Shown: positions 20,346 through 30,100, counted from the stretch's first letter. The stretch is 64,000 bases of DNA from Strigamia acuminata (GCA_949358305.1 OX442324.1:248001-312000), one strand, 5' to 3'. The notes: generated by a model not told the origin, from the sequence alone. A program made the numbers and translations.

Positions 20346-21473
20346 TTAATTTGTGAGAATTTTCTTACGCATGTTTTCAAACTTGGTTTTATCGAGGATT
20401 CTTTCCTCTTTCAGTTCCATAAGTATTTCTACAATTTCGTTGTCGTGAGACTGGTTTCCAGCATCCCGTGATGCGTGCAACAATCTTAGCCTGTCTATTA
20501 ATTCGTCCGGGTTATTGTAATACTTGTAGTCTACGGTGTTGTGCGGACGAAACGTTTTCGTAATGCCTTGGCCCGATTGTAGATATTGTGCTTGATGTTT
20601 TTTGTAGTGTTGCCAAATTGGTTTAATCACTTTCAGATACTTCTCTCCTTTAGAAGATTTTGGCCTATTAGTTGCTGGATCATGACGACTAAATAATGCT
20701 TTAGTTTTGATTAGAATGTCGGCATAATTATTTAATGCCTTCTGATTCTGATATGGATCCAATGCTGGAACTTTGTTCAAGAGGAAATCCTTTAATTCTT
20801 TATCGAATCTATATATTTTATTTCTTATAGAAATATGTTCCGGGATTAATGTAACTTCTTCGACTCCTATTTTAAATTTTAAGTCTTTAGTATCAAATCT
20901 GATTCCAAACACACGGTCTATATTACCCGCATTTGCAGAATAATAACTTATAAAAGATTGCAGATACGTGTCTTCCGGATCTGTTTCTTTCTTTTTCCAT
21001 TCGAGACTTCTACGTACTTCCGTGCGATATTTATCAGAAACAGCATCAGCATCGTCACCAAGATTTGCTTCTTCTTCTTCCACACTTCGAAGTGATGTAT
21101 TGTTCTCTTCATCGTGATCAACTAAACTTTGAGGAGTTCCACGATGACTAGAGGACAAGCTTTGGCGTAAGAACTGTCTTTTAATGGATGCATTTTCCCA
21201 ATTTCTGACGGGTGTCTCTATATCCATTTTTGACATTGTCTTCTTAGGCTCGCTTTTAACGGTAGTAAAAGGTGACGGTTTGAAAGACATGGGTTGGGGT
21301 GGAGATACTTGCTGCTGCTGCGGCAGGCTATGCAATGCTGTAGTAACCGGTTTGAAGAATGCATCGAGCGCTTCATCTTCGGATCCTCTGTTTAACTTAT
21401 CTTGCAGAAACTTTTTTTTCAAGCTTTGTTTTAATTTCTCGTAATTTCCGCGCTGTTGTTTATTCATGTTCAT
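20346..21473 (-). CDS. DUF8207-type Polinton protein (375 aa)
   Basis: N-terminal 150 residues are polar and low complexity (Lys-rich start, Gln and Ser tracts, an acidic stretch EEEEANLGDDAD). The folded part has FGIRFDTKDLKFKIGVEEV, then KIYRFDKELKDFLL, and ends with DELIDRLRLLHASRDAGN and a short helical tail. I recall this arrangement as domain DUF8207, found in arthropod Polintons between penton and ATPase; the name is from memory. Function unknown. It overlaps the ATPase end by 14 bases, which suggests translation from closely packed transcripts. Confidence 0.82.
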   Translation of the reverse strand: MNMNKQQRGNYEKLKQSLKKKFLQDKLNRGSEDEALDAFFKPVTTALHSLPQQQQVSPPQPMSFKPSPFTTVKSEPKKTMSKMDIETPVRNWENASIKRQFLRQSLSSSHRGTPQSLVDHDEENNTSLRSVEEEEANLGDDADAVSDKYRTEVRRSLEWKKKETDPEDTYLQSFISYYSANAGNIDRVFGIRFDTKDLKFKIGVEEVTLIPEHISIRNKIYRFDKELKDFLLNKVPALDPYQNQKALNNYADILIKTKALFSRHDPATNRPKSSKGEKYLKVIKPIWQHYKKHQAQYLQSGQGITKTFRPHNTVDYKYYNNPDELIDRLRLLHASRDAGNQSHDNEIVEILMELKEERILDKTKFENMRKKILTN

Positions 21474-22137
21474 TTTTTAAAAATGGGGAAAATTTATTTT
21501 TATATCTCCCGCTCGACATAGACTTGGTCTTGTCAATGGTGAGAAAGCCGAACGTATCATCATCCCAACAAGACTTGCATACGTCTCTGAATCGAACGTA
21601 CGTCATGTCCGTTCCAACATGGTTGTCAAAAACGTGTTTCATGTTTCTTTCATCTTGTCTGAACATGATTATTAAATTGGCATTGTCTCTTATCACCTGT
21701 TTTGGGATCCGGCTATAAGTCTGGCACAAGTAAAAGCAATCCACGTTACTATGACGGCCCTGGGCAAAATATTTCTCAATATTATGTTGTTTGTCGGTCA
21801 TCACATCGTCAAACACAAAAATAGACTTGTTCACATTTTTATCAAAAAGTTGTTCGGGAGACGGTACATCTTCGTTGCTCGGGAAGAAATGAGCTACCTG
21901 TTCACCCAATTCCGATTCTAGATCCTCGAACAACTCTCTTAACCGTTCGTATTTTGGTTGAAATAAAGTTTTAGAAAACACCATCAGCTTGTCGAACCGT
22001 AGCCAATGCAGGAAGTTTAGCAACAGATTCGTTTTCCCACATTCGGCCGGGCCACACATGATGCATCTTATGTTTTTCGGCAAAATCGACTTATCACATT
22101 TGTCCAAACGCCCCGTGTCAAAATTTATGACATTCAT
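21460..22137 (-). CDS. ATP: DNA-packaging ATPase (A32/FtsK-HerA type, 225 aa)
   Basis: It would pump the genome into the preformed capsid. Walker A is GPAECGKT (residues 29-36) and Walker B is SIFVFDDVM (Asp 110 and 111). RQDERNMKHVF follows as in other Polinton ATPases. Full length and intact. It is divergent from the zinc-ribbon/PLA2 gene on + with only 35 bases between the two ATGs, so the promoters must lie there or overlap. Confidence 0.92.
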   Translation of the reverse strand: MNVINFDTGRLDKCDKSILPKNIRCIMCGPAECGKTNLLLNFLHWLRFDKLMVFSKTLFQPKYERLRELFEDLESELGEQVAHFFPSNEDVPSPEQLFDKNVNKSIFVFDDVMTDKQHNIEKYFAQGRHSNVDCFYLCQTYSRIPKQVIRDNANLIIMFRQDERNMKHVFDNHVGTDMTYVRFRDVCKSCWDDDTFGFLTIDKTKSMSSGRYKNKFSPFLKNEHE

Positions 22138-22172
22138 TTTTTATATTCCCGTAATAAAAAAAGAAGACAAAC

Positions 22173-22687
22173 ATGTTTTGTGTCAAATGCCGAAAGGCTA
22201 CTCCTACCGGCACGTTGGAAACGGGAGTCACTAAGAACAACAGAGCCTATAAAAGAGGCAAATGCTCTGCATGTGGGATTTTAAAATATCAGTTCATTAA
22301 AAAAAAAAATCTCCAGCAACCGGCAAAGGACTTTTCAATAAACTAATCAATAAACTACCGGTAGAAGTGCATATCCCCGGGTACAACTATTGCGGCCCGG
22401 GCACAAAATTGGATAAACGTTTAGCTAGAGGTGATAAAGGCATCAACCCATTGGATGAAGCGTGCAAGCTGCACGACATTGCTTACATAAATGAGAACTT
22501 AGAAGCCAGACACGAAGCAGACAGAAAGTTGGTCGAAGCGTGTGTTTTAATCATCGCCGATCCAACAATCAGTTCAAGCACAAAATTAGTCGCCAAAGCA
22601 ATCAAAGCAACGTTCAATACCAAACTTAAACTGGGAATGGGACTAAAAAAAAAAAAAAATGCCCGACATAGAACAACTGGTATCTGA
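22173..22687 (+). pseudogene. Zinc-ribbon plus phospholipase A2-like protein, A-run frameshift
   Basis: ATG 22173 starts a zinc ribbon (MFCVKCRK ... KCSACG), as in proteins with a DUF5679-like start. After an 11-A run (22299-22309) the frame changes and gives the linker and a PLA2 core: calcium loop YCGPGT (about 22389), then LDEACKLHDIAY with the catalytic His-Asp (about 22456-22490), and a basic tail. The HD and GPG features match the PLA2 domain of parvovirus VP1. There it opens endosomal membranes during entry; here that role is inference. The stop lies 29 bases inside the integrase gene. The break may be real or a homopolymer error. Confidence 0.85.
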
Positions 22688-23612
22688 ATTACATAAGCCG
22701 GCACGCAGGCATTACGTCAGACGTCCGGTCGTATCTTTTGCAATCAACGACTTATGGCAGATCGATTTAGTCGAATTGATACCTTTTTCCCGTGTAAACA
22801 AAGGTTATAAATACTTATTAACGGTTATAGATGCGTTCTCTAAATATGCATATGCGGTTCCCATCAAATCAAAGACTGGCAAAGACGTAACCGCCGCATT
22901 TGAAAAGGTGCTCGTCAAAGCGGGGAATAAGGGGCCGGTCAACATGGCATCTGATTGGGGGAAAGAATTCTACAATTCCCATTTCAAGGCACTTGTCAAA
23001 AAGTTCAACATCAATCATTTTTCAACACACTCGCCGCTGAAAGCAAGCATGGTCGAACGGTTCAATCGTACACTCAAAGAGCGCATGTACAGGCATTTTA
23101 CTTTGAAAGGTTCAAGGAATTGGATTACTATCTTGCCTCAATTGTTGACCCGTTATAACTCTTCGGTTCATCGAACGACCAACATGAAGCCCAAAGACGT
23201 GGCTCCCGAACATGAAAAGGCGCTCAGATTAAAATTACTTCCCGAACCGGCAACATCCAAGCCTAAATTCAAAGTGGGTGACCGAGTGCGTATTTCCAAA
23301 TCCAAATCCATATTTGACAAAGGGTTTTTGCAAAATTGGAGTAATGAAATCTTTACAATTGATAAAGTAGACACGACGTACGAACCTCCAATTTTCAAAT
23401 TGAAAGACAGTTTGGGAGAATCAATCGAAGGTTCCTTTTACCGTGAAGAACTGCAAAAGACCAAAACCGGGGTAGATGATCCCTACTTGATCGAGAAAGT
23501 CATTAGAAAAAAGAAAAACAGCGATGGATCATGGAAGTACCTAGTGAAATGGGTCGGCTACGATCAGAAGCATAATTCATGGGTGGATGAACTCGTTGAC
23601 ATTAAAAAATGA
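22659..23612 (+). CDS. INT: Polinton integrase with C-terminal chromodomain (317 aa)
   Basis: A retroviral-type DDE integrase that inserts the element and makes the 6-bp duplication. Asp 36 is in WQIDLVEL, Asp 99 in ASDWGKEF and Glu 133 in MVERFNRT, spacing as in the family. An SH3-like VGDRVRISK segment follows, and the last 45 residues (YLIEKVIRKKK ... YLVKWVGYDQKHNSWV) are a chromodomain, which may steer insertion to marked chromatin. The ATG lies after a 13-A run. The stop overlaps the ATG of the next gene (ATGA at 23609-23612). The frame is intact. Confidence 0.95.
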   Translation: MPDIEQLVSELHKPARRHYVRRPVVSFAINDLWQIDLVELIPFSRVNKGYKYLLTVIDAFSKYAYAVPIKSKTGKDVTAAFEKVLVKAGNKGPVNMASDWGKEFYNSHFKALVKKFNINHFSTHSPLKASMVERFNRTLKERMYRHFTLKGSRNWITILPQLLTRYNSSVHRTTNMKPKDVAPEHEKALRLKLLPEPATSKPKFKVGDRVRISKSKSIFDKGFLQNWSNEIFTIDKVDTTYEPPIFKLKDSLGESIEGSFYREELQKTKTGVDDPYLIEKVIRKKKNSDGSWKYLVKWVGYDQKHNSWVDELVDIKK

Positions 23613-23644
23613 ATAACGTGGAAATTTACAACTGGGCGAAGAAT
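23609..23644 (+). pseudogene. PRO: Protease 2 (PRO2), first 12 codons, cut by copia F
   Basis: ATG 23609 overlaps the integrase stop and reads MNNVEIYNWAKN up to the insertion. Bases 23640-23644 (AGAAT) are the duplicated target. The same frame continues at 29480 with KLRIAHFNN, matching the usual opening of Polinton proteases (I-x-x-A-x-x-L-x-I-x-x-F). Confidence 0.88.
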
Positions 23645-23951
23645 TGTTGAAGTATCGTAGATATATGTATCGTATTATCAAGCAGTGACACTTTATACTT
23701 ATTGTGACCGTTTGTTTATGTTTGCTTTTGGCTAAAACTAATAGCCATGATTATGTTTACAAGTGTGTTTGTATTTATCACCATAAGGTGGCGTCGTATA
23801 CCGATTGGCATGTCATGTGACAAGAGAATAAAACACTCACTCTTTACTATGTTTTCAACCAGGTAACAAGGTGTGCACTTTATTTCAAACTACTGTTTTC
23901 TACACCACTGCAGAACACGGAATTCATTGTGATTTCCAACACAATTCAACA
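23645..23951 (+). repeat. 5' LTR of F
   Basis: It starts TGTTGAAGTATCG and ends CACAATTCAACA, with an AATAAA near 23829 as probable poly(A) signal. Confidence 0.96.
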
Positions 23952-23952
23952 A

Positions 23953-23964
23953 GGTTATGGGCCC
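23953..23964 (+). other. Primer binding site of F, internal initiator Met tRNA
   Basis: GGTTATGGGCCC is complementary to the anticodon-stem region of initiator Met tRNA, not to its 3' end. Drosophila copia is primed by the 5' half of that tRNA at the same sequence. Confidence 0.85.
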
Positions 23965-24673
23965 GAAATCGTGAGAAAACAATTTGGAATCTTTTTCATC
24001 AAATTAGAGAGGTTTTGAGAAATTTCCTCTAATTATTCAAAATGGCGGCGCCCATGATGAATGTGACCAGCTTGTGTTTGTGCCATGAGAATCAGCTTTT
24101 GGAAACAATTTCGAGTCAACTAACAACACAGGAACATTAGTGGGTTTGAACAATATAAAACAATTATTTATATTTCCTTTATTTTCCGAATTTCGGACGT
24201 TTTTGGACGTTACCGTTTAAATATTGCGAGGAGCAATACGTATCATCGACCAGACGATAATTACGAGACGGAAACGATTCTACGAGTGCCAAAGCGGGAC
24301 GGAAATTCTCCACAACCACACGTGAAGTGTGAACCTGAATTTCTGCACGGAAATAAGCGGAAAGGAGTTCAAAAACGAGGACGGAAAGTTGGAGAACAAT
24401 TGAGAAAATACGCGAGAAGTCTAATGCAACGAGGAGCGCAGCAGGAAAGCATCTCGAAGACAACGTTTATGAACAATTATCGTGTTTTATATTCGAAATT
24501 ATTATATTATTATATAATTAGCTTAGTGTTGTGCTAGAGTTGATACTAACTTACACTAAGAGCGAACTAACCTCGTAACACTGCACTTAGTTGCGAGTAT
24601 CCAGTAGACAAAGTGTTTTTGACGAATACAAGTGTGCGTTTTGAGTGGGAAACCAAGTTTGAGCATTTTACAA
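23965..24673 (+). other. Leader of F
   Basis: About 0.7 kb before gag. No convincing gene is seen. Confidence 0.6.
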
Positions 24674-27600
24674 ATGCAAATCGCGATGGAATCGGACAAA
24701 TTGGACAGGAAAGTCACACTATTGAATCGGACAAATTATGATGGTTGGAAGCAACAGATAAAGGTTCTGTTGATGCACCATGGCTGTTGGGCGTTTACGG
24801 ACGGAACACAAGAAGCACTAGCCCCTGGAGCGTCGTGGAGAGATCGATCCGACTACCAGTTGCGAAAGGGAAGGGCTTTCAGTCTGATCTATTATTCAAT
24901 CGGGGAGCAATACCACGAGCTGCTCAACGGGATTGAAGACGCCAAAACTGCATGGGACACTCTAAAGACAAATTTCGAGCCAGTTTCGAGGGCGCGTATA
25001 ATACGTTTACTGGACGAATTTTTTAGTCTCAAGTACGATCCAGCCACGGAGACAATTGGGATTTTTGCCGCGAAAATTAGGAATGCTGCAAAGAAATTGG
25101 CGGAGGTCAAACATCAGTTGGACAACTTATATCAAGCCTTTCAGTTGATTCGTTATTTGCCACAGGATTTTCAATCGATTGTGCAAAGTATATACAGATG
25201 GGAAGACAAAGACTTTACACTGGAAAAGGTTGAAGTGGAGTTAGTGGCAGAAGAAGGTCGACTTGCCAAACAGAGAAGGGATTCGGGCCAGGGGCCAATC
25301 GTCGATGCCTTCAGCATGGGGCCAAACAACTCCAACGCGAAAAATAACGACAACACGCCAAAGTTCCAGCAACAACAGCAACAAGGGAATAGTAGTCAAA
25401 ACAGTCGTGGGTTTGGAGGAGGACAAAGAGGTGGACGATCGAATTATCGTGGAAACAAGAACACAAGGAATTTTCGAGGAAACACCACCGGATCATCACC
25501 ACGGGGGCCGTGTTTCCGATGCAATCAGCCAGGACACTGGGCGAGAAATTGCACAGTCCAACTCACACCAGCTAATAACCAAAACACGAATACTGTAGAA
25601 GAATTGGACACGGAGATGATGAATGTTGGCTTCCTTACCGAATTGAGTGAAGAGGAGATGCTGCAGTGTGGCGCAACCAGCAGTTGTTGGATCTATGACA
25701 CCGGGGCCACTGGGCATTTCTGTAAGGATAGGAATCAATTCGTAAATTTCCAAGAAATAAAAGGCACCATTAGCCAAGCAGATAAAAAGACATTGATACA
25801 AATCCAAGGAGTAGGAGATGTGTGCGTAATGTGTGTGGTGGGAAATGACACAATTCCAATCACATTGAAAAAGGTATATTATGCGCCGGACTTAAGAAGA
25901 AATCTATTGTCGGGACCTTGCATCGACGAAGCCAGATGCAAAGTGGCAATTGGCTCAGGAATAGTGAAAATCTACGATCCACAATGGAAGAGACAATTGA
26001 TGGAAGCTGTTAAAAAGGACAGACTTTATTATGTCAAAACAAATGATTCGAAACCAGACATTGAAAAATTGAAGTTGAACGAAAGCAACAAGGCGAGTAC
26101 TGGACAACAACAAACACAACAAACACAAGAATCGGCCAGCTCAACCAAAAAGGCATCCAACCCAGAAGAAGCCAGATTGTGGCATGAGAGACTTAAACAC
26201 ATCCACTTCCCAAGCGTGCAAGAGATGAGCAAACAAGATGCAGTAGTTGGACTACCGATTTTGGACGTGCCAATCACGCAATGTGACGTTTGCACGCTGG
26301 CGAAGAAAAAGGCCATCTCTCATAAATCTTTACCAGGAATTAGGTCGAAGCAACCGTTGGAACTTTTACACATGGATGTGTGCGGGGCTTTTTCAACGCC
26401 AACACTTTCGGGAAATAGGTATTTTCTTACCATTACGGATGATTTTTCCCGTTATTCCACGGTTTACCTAATGAAACAAAAGGATGAAGTGTTCGGTATT
26501 TTCCAAAAACACGCAAAACGGATTGAAAGACTACTTGGAAAACCAATCTTGGCCATCCGCACGGACAATGGGATGGAGTTTTGCTCCAATAAATTTGGAG
26601 AGTATCTTGACCAACAAGGGATCGCTCACGAACGGACAAATGCGTACACGCCCGCCCAAAATGGCGTATCTGAAAGATTGAACCAGACACTAGCAAACGG
26701 CATGCGAGCGCTCATTTACGACGCACAACTGGAACATCGCTTTTGGGGCGAGGCAATTTTAACTTTCAACTACCTAAGGAATAGGATAGCTAAGTTAAAC
26801 TCAGACAAAACACCAATGGAGTTATATTATGGCCGCAAACCGTCACTTCGGCACTTACGAAAATTTGGAAGTCTATGTTTTGTGCAAAAGCGAGTACGTG
26901 ATGGAAAAATAGACAATAAAGGACTGCACGGCATCATGTTAGGATATTCCAGAATCACAAAGGGATACAGAGTCTGGTTATCCGATTTTTCAAAAGTTAT
27001 TGAAACCAGCGATGTTAAATTCGTTGAGAGCAGGCGCGGAGTTGAAGGCGTGCTGGGCCTACCGGAGAGATACACGACCTACATAGACAATCTTAATGAT
27101 AACTTAGACAATGACAACGACCGTCAATACTACTCTGACGAGGACGTGAGGCCGCCGCTACCCCCGCCACAACCTATCAAGAAGAAAGAGGGAGAGGAAT
27201 TACCTCCAGTTAGATTGAAATTCAGACTGCCGGAAGATGAACTGCGACACAACTTGCCAGCAGTAAAGCAACCAAACGTTTTGCAACAACCTGGACAGGT
27301 TCTTCCAAACCCAATTCCGACCATACCAGCTCTCGTATGGAAAAAGACTGAGAAGGCAAGACCAACAGGCCAGAAAGACATCGAATACACAATTGAAGGA
27401 TATGACAAACCAAGATTGCGTTCAATTCCGGAAGTCAAACGCTATTGTGTGGAGCACAATCTTCGCATTCCGGAACACCTTTTTGACGACAAAAGGAAAA
27501 AGAAGCCTTCCGAATCGAACGTGACTGCGGATGACATTGACGTTGACTTGGAGGCGAATCATCTCGAAGTATTTATACCAACGCGCTTTGAACAAGTCGC

Positions 27601-29149
27601 CAATGCACCTGAGAAACAACAGTGGGATCAAGCGATGTGCGACGAAATTGATACGATGCATGAGCGTGAGGTGTGGGAGTTGGTTCCACCGCCGCCAGAC
27701 ACCAAGATAATTGGCTGTAAGTGGATATACACCACCAAGCAGAACGACGAGGGGAAAATCGCACGCTATAAAGCGAGACTCGTCGCGCAAGGCTTCTCAC
27801 AGGTCTACGGCGAGTCGTACGAAGAAACGTTTTCACCGGTAGTCGACTTCTCCATCGTTCGATTTATGTTCACGTTGCTTGTCTGCATGTTGAAGTGGAG
27901 TTACATCCAAGCCGACGTGAAGTGTGCTTACCTCTACGCAAAGCTGCACAAAACTGTTTATATGCGCCAGCCAAAAGGTTTCGTTTGCCAAGGCAAAGAG
28001 AATTACGTCTGTAAACTTCTCCGTGCAATTTACGGTTTGCACCAGTCAGGACGTGAATGGGGAATTGAATTGGAGGACACTTTGCTTGGACTCGGACTGC
28101 AACACGTAAATTGGTGCAACTGCGTCTATAAATATGGGAACATCGCATATTTAATAGTCTACGTGGACGACATTGTCGTTTTTGGAAAGCAGTACGAGGA
28201 TGCTATGAATGTGTTAAACATGGTCAAAACACAATTCGATTTGGTCATTCTTGGACAGACAAAAAAATTGTTAGGCGTCGAATTTACCTCATATAGAGAG
28301 CAGATGGTGTTACATCAAAAGACCTACGTCAATAAAGTCTTGTTGAGATTCGACGACCACTTGAAGTTAGTGAAGATTCGATCGCAGCCAATGGTAAAAT
28401 CTACCATTCTCACCAAACAGCAATGTCCCAACACGATCGAAGATTTTAGGATTATGGAGAAAATTCCCTACCGGAATCTACTGGGATGTTTGGCATTTAT
28501 TGGATCAAGAACCAGGCCCGATTTAACCTATGCCATCAACATCCTTAGCCAATTTCAGTCCAATCCGGGATGGGACCATTGGATCGCATTGCTGGATTTG
28601 CTTAGTTACCTCAGGACAACAAAGAGCCTTGGATTGATGCTCTTCCCGAATGATCGTGTCGAGGTCGTTGGCTACAGCGATTCCGACTATGCAAACAACA
28701 GAGATGATCGTATTTCTGTTGGAGGAACTATTGTGTTGCTCGGAAATTCACCCGTATATTGGAGAACGTTCAAACAACGAAACGTCACTTTATCAACCAT
28801 GGAGGCAGAATATGTAGCTCTTACTGAAACAGTAAAAGACTACATATGGATTCTAAGAGTGCTGTACGAAATTGTTCCCGAATTAGCGGATAAATTCAAT
28901 CACCATGTGTTATGCGATAACATATCGACAGTTGATTTTACAAAGTCAAATGTCGAGAATCGCAAAACGAAGCATATCGACGTGCGATATCACTTCATTC
29001 GGGAGCTAGTAAGAAGAGATAATCTTCAGATTACACACGTGGGCACTAAGTGCAATTTTGCGGATATTTTCACAAAGTCCGTGGACAAAACCGATTTAGT
29101 GTATTTCTGTAATCGTTTCTTGGTTGATATGAATGTATTAAGCGCTTGA
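24674..29149 (+). CDS. F gag-pol polyprotein (about 1,490 aa), intact
   Basis: The start is MQIAMESDK (24674) or its second Met at 24686; the open frame begins earlier at a GTG. In order: gag with LNRTNYDGWK, zinc knuckle CFRCNQPGHWARNC (about 25515), protease with YDTGATGHF (about 25695), pre-integrase LWHERLKH and CDVC, integrase with D in LLHMDVCG, D in RTDNGMEF and E in NGVSERLNQT, RT with YVDD (about 28165), RNase H with SDSD and MEAEY, and the end KTKHIDVRYHFI ... ADIFTKS. All catalytic residues are present. Gag and pol share one frame as in copia, so Gag excess would need splicing or processing. Confidence 0.96.
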   Translation: MQIAMESDKLDRKVTLLNRTNYDGWKQQIKVLLMHHGCWAFTDGTQEALAPGASWRDRSDYQLRKGRAFSLIYYSIGEQYHELLNGIEDAKTAWDTLKTNFEPVSRARIIRLLDEFFSLKYDPATETIGIFAAKIRNAAKKLAEVKHQLDNLYQAFQLIRYLPQDFQSIVQSIYRWEDKDFTLEKVEVELVAEEGRLAKQRRDSGQGPIVDAFSMGPNNSNAKNNDNTPKFQQQQQQGNSSQNSRGFGGGQRGGRSNYRGNKNTRNFRGNTTGSSPRGPCFRCNQPGHWARNCTVQLTPANNQNTNTVEELDTEMMNVGFLTELSEEEMLQCGATSSCWIYDTGATGHFCKDRNQFVNFQEIKGTISQADKKTLIQIQGVGDVCVMCVVGNDTIPITLKKVYYAPDLRRNLLSGPCIDEARCKVAIGSGIVKIYDPQWKRQLMEAVKKDRLYYVKTNDSKPDIEKLKLNESNKASTGQQQTQQTQESASSTKKASNPEEARLWHERLKHIHFPSVQEMSKQDAVVGLPILDVPITQCDVCTLAKKKAISHKSLPGIRSKQPLELLHMDVCGAFSTPTLSGNRYFLTITDDFSRYSTVYLMKQKDEVFGIFQKHAKRIERLLGKPILAIRTDNGMEFCSNKFGEYLDQQGIAHERTNAYTPAQNGVSERLNQTLANGMRALIYDAQLEHRFWGEAILTFNYLRNRIAKLNSDKTPMELYYGRKPSLRHLRKFGSLCFVQKRVRDGKIDNKGLHGIMLGYSRITKGYRVWLSDFSKVIETSDVKFVESRRGVEGVLGLPERYTTYIDNLNDNLDNDNDRQYYSDEDVRPPLPPPQPIKKKEGEELPPVRLKFRLPEDELRHNLPAVKQPNVLQQPGQVLPNPIPTIPALVWKKTEKARPTGQKDIEYTIEGYDKPRLRSIPEVKRYCVEHNLRIPEHLFDDKRKKKPSESNVTADDIDVDLEANHLEVFIPTRFEQVANAPEKQQWDQAMCDEIDTMHEREVWELVPPPPDTKIIGCKWIYTTKQNDEGKIARYKARLVAQGFSQVYGESYEETFSPVVDFSIVRFMFTLLVCMLKWSYIQADVKCAYLYAKLHKTVYMRQPKGFVCQGKENYVCKLLRAIYGLHQSGREWGIELEDTLLGLGLQHVNWCNCVYKYGNIAYLIVYVDDIVVFGKQYEDAMNVLNMVKTQFDLVILGQTKKLLGVEFTSYREQMVLHQKTYVNKVLLRFDDHLKLVKIRSQPMVKSTILTKQQCPNTIEDFRIMEKIPYRNLLGCLAFIGSRTRPDLTYAINILSQFQSNPGWDHWIALLDLLSYLRTTKSLGLMLFPNDRVEVVGYSDSDYANNRDDRISVGGTIVLLGNSPVYWRTFKQRNVTLSTMEAEYVALTETVKDYIWILRVLYEIVPELADKFNHHVLCDNISTVDFTKSNVENRKTKHIDVRYHFIRELVRRDNLQITHVGTKCNFADIFTKSVDKTDLVYFCNRFLVDMNVLSA

Positions 29150-29155
29150 TATTAC

Positions 29156-29167
29156 GAGGGGGCCGAT
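29156..29167 (+). other. Polypurine tract of F
   Basis: GAGGGGGCCGAT lies directly before the 3' LTR. Confidence 0.7.
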
Positions 29168-29474
29168 TGTTGAAGTATCGTGGATATATGTATCGTATTA
29201 TCAAGCAGTGACACTTTATACTTATTGTGACCGTTTGTTTATGTTTGCTTTTGGCTAAAACTAATAGCCATGATTATGTTTACAAGTGTGTTTGTATTTA
29301 TCACCATAAGGTGGCGTCGTATACCGATTGGCATGTCATGTGACAAGAGAATAAAACACTCACTCTTTACTATGTTTTCAACCAGGTAACAAGGTGTGCA
29401 CTTTATTTCAAACTACTGTTTTCTACACCACTGCAGAACACGGAATTCATTGTGATTTCCAACACAATTCAACA
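29168..29474 (+). repeat. 3' LTR of F
   Basis: Same length as the 5' copy with one mismatch seen; followed by AGAAT at 29475-29479. Confidence 0.96.
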
Positions 29475-29479
29475 AGAAT

Positions 29480-29863
29480 AAACTACGTATCGCTCACTTC
29501 AACAACGTGTTGCCCATCGATTGCTTGAAACCGCTCGCGAATCACCGGGGCAAGAATGAAAGCTTCGTCATCAATTTAGACCCATCAACGGGTGGCGGTA
29601 CCCATTGGGTGAGCTTGTATCTTTGCAACGACAGAGGCATATACTTTGATAATTTGGGAAACGTTCCACCTAAAGAGATCATTGATTTCGTCGGAAGAGA
29701 CGTTACCCTAGATTATGCTACAAAAGAAGTGTATTCGTTGACAAAAGAGGATTCTTGCGGGATGTTTTGCCTCTTTACGCTCTATTTAGCAGCCAATCTT
29801 AATCTCAGGCAGAATACAATCATTAAAATCATCCGAGGAATGAATAATCTGGAGTTGTTGTAA
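29480..29863 (+). pseudogene. PRO: Protease 2 (PRO2), main part
   Basis: Continues the 12 codons at 23609-23644; together about 139 residues. It shows FVINLDPSTGGGTHWVSLY with the catalytic His, IYFDNLG with the acidic residue kept, and DSCGMFCLF with the catalytic Cys, the adenain/Ulp arrangement. It differs widely from PRO1, so it is a second, divergent protease and not a copy of the same gene. Apart from F the frame is clean. It could process other substrates than PRO1 or remove ubiquitin-like tags; both are inference. Confidence 0.85.
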
Positions 29864-30100
29864 AGTAAACCCAATATCTGTTTTTAACAAAAACGTGAAA
29901 TGATTTAAGAAATTAAAACGAACCTATTTTGAAATTAACAAAGATTCGCACGAAATCATGCCGGGGAGTGTGTAAACATGCACGGGTGTGTATTCCAGTC
30001 CATGTCAAATCGAAAATATAACTGTAAAAAAATTTTCTATATATAAAAAAAAGCAATATCGTTATATCCACTTCAATTTCAGAAATATCAGAATTAAATC

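Larger units (their letters stand above)
23645..29474 (+). mobile_element. Copia F: complete and apparently intact, inserted in PRO2
   Basis: The 307-bp LTRs differ at one position seen (TAGATATATG against TGGATATATG). Target duplication AGAAT at 23640-23644 and 29475-29479. It has a half-tRNA primer site, a single unbroken gag-pol frame and a polypurine tract. Nothing in the sequence prevents it from being active. Confidence 0.97.
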
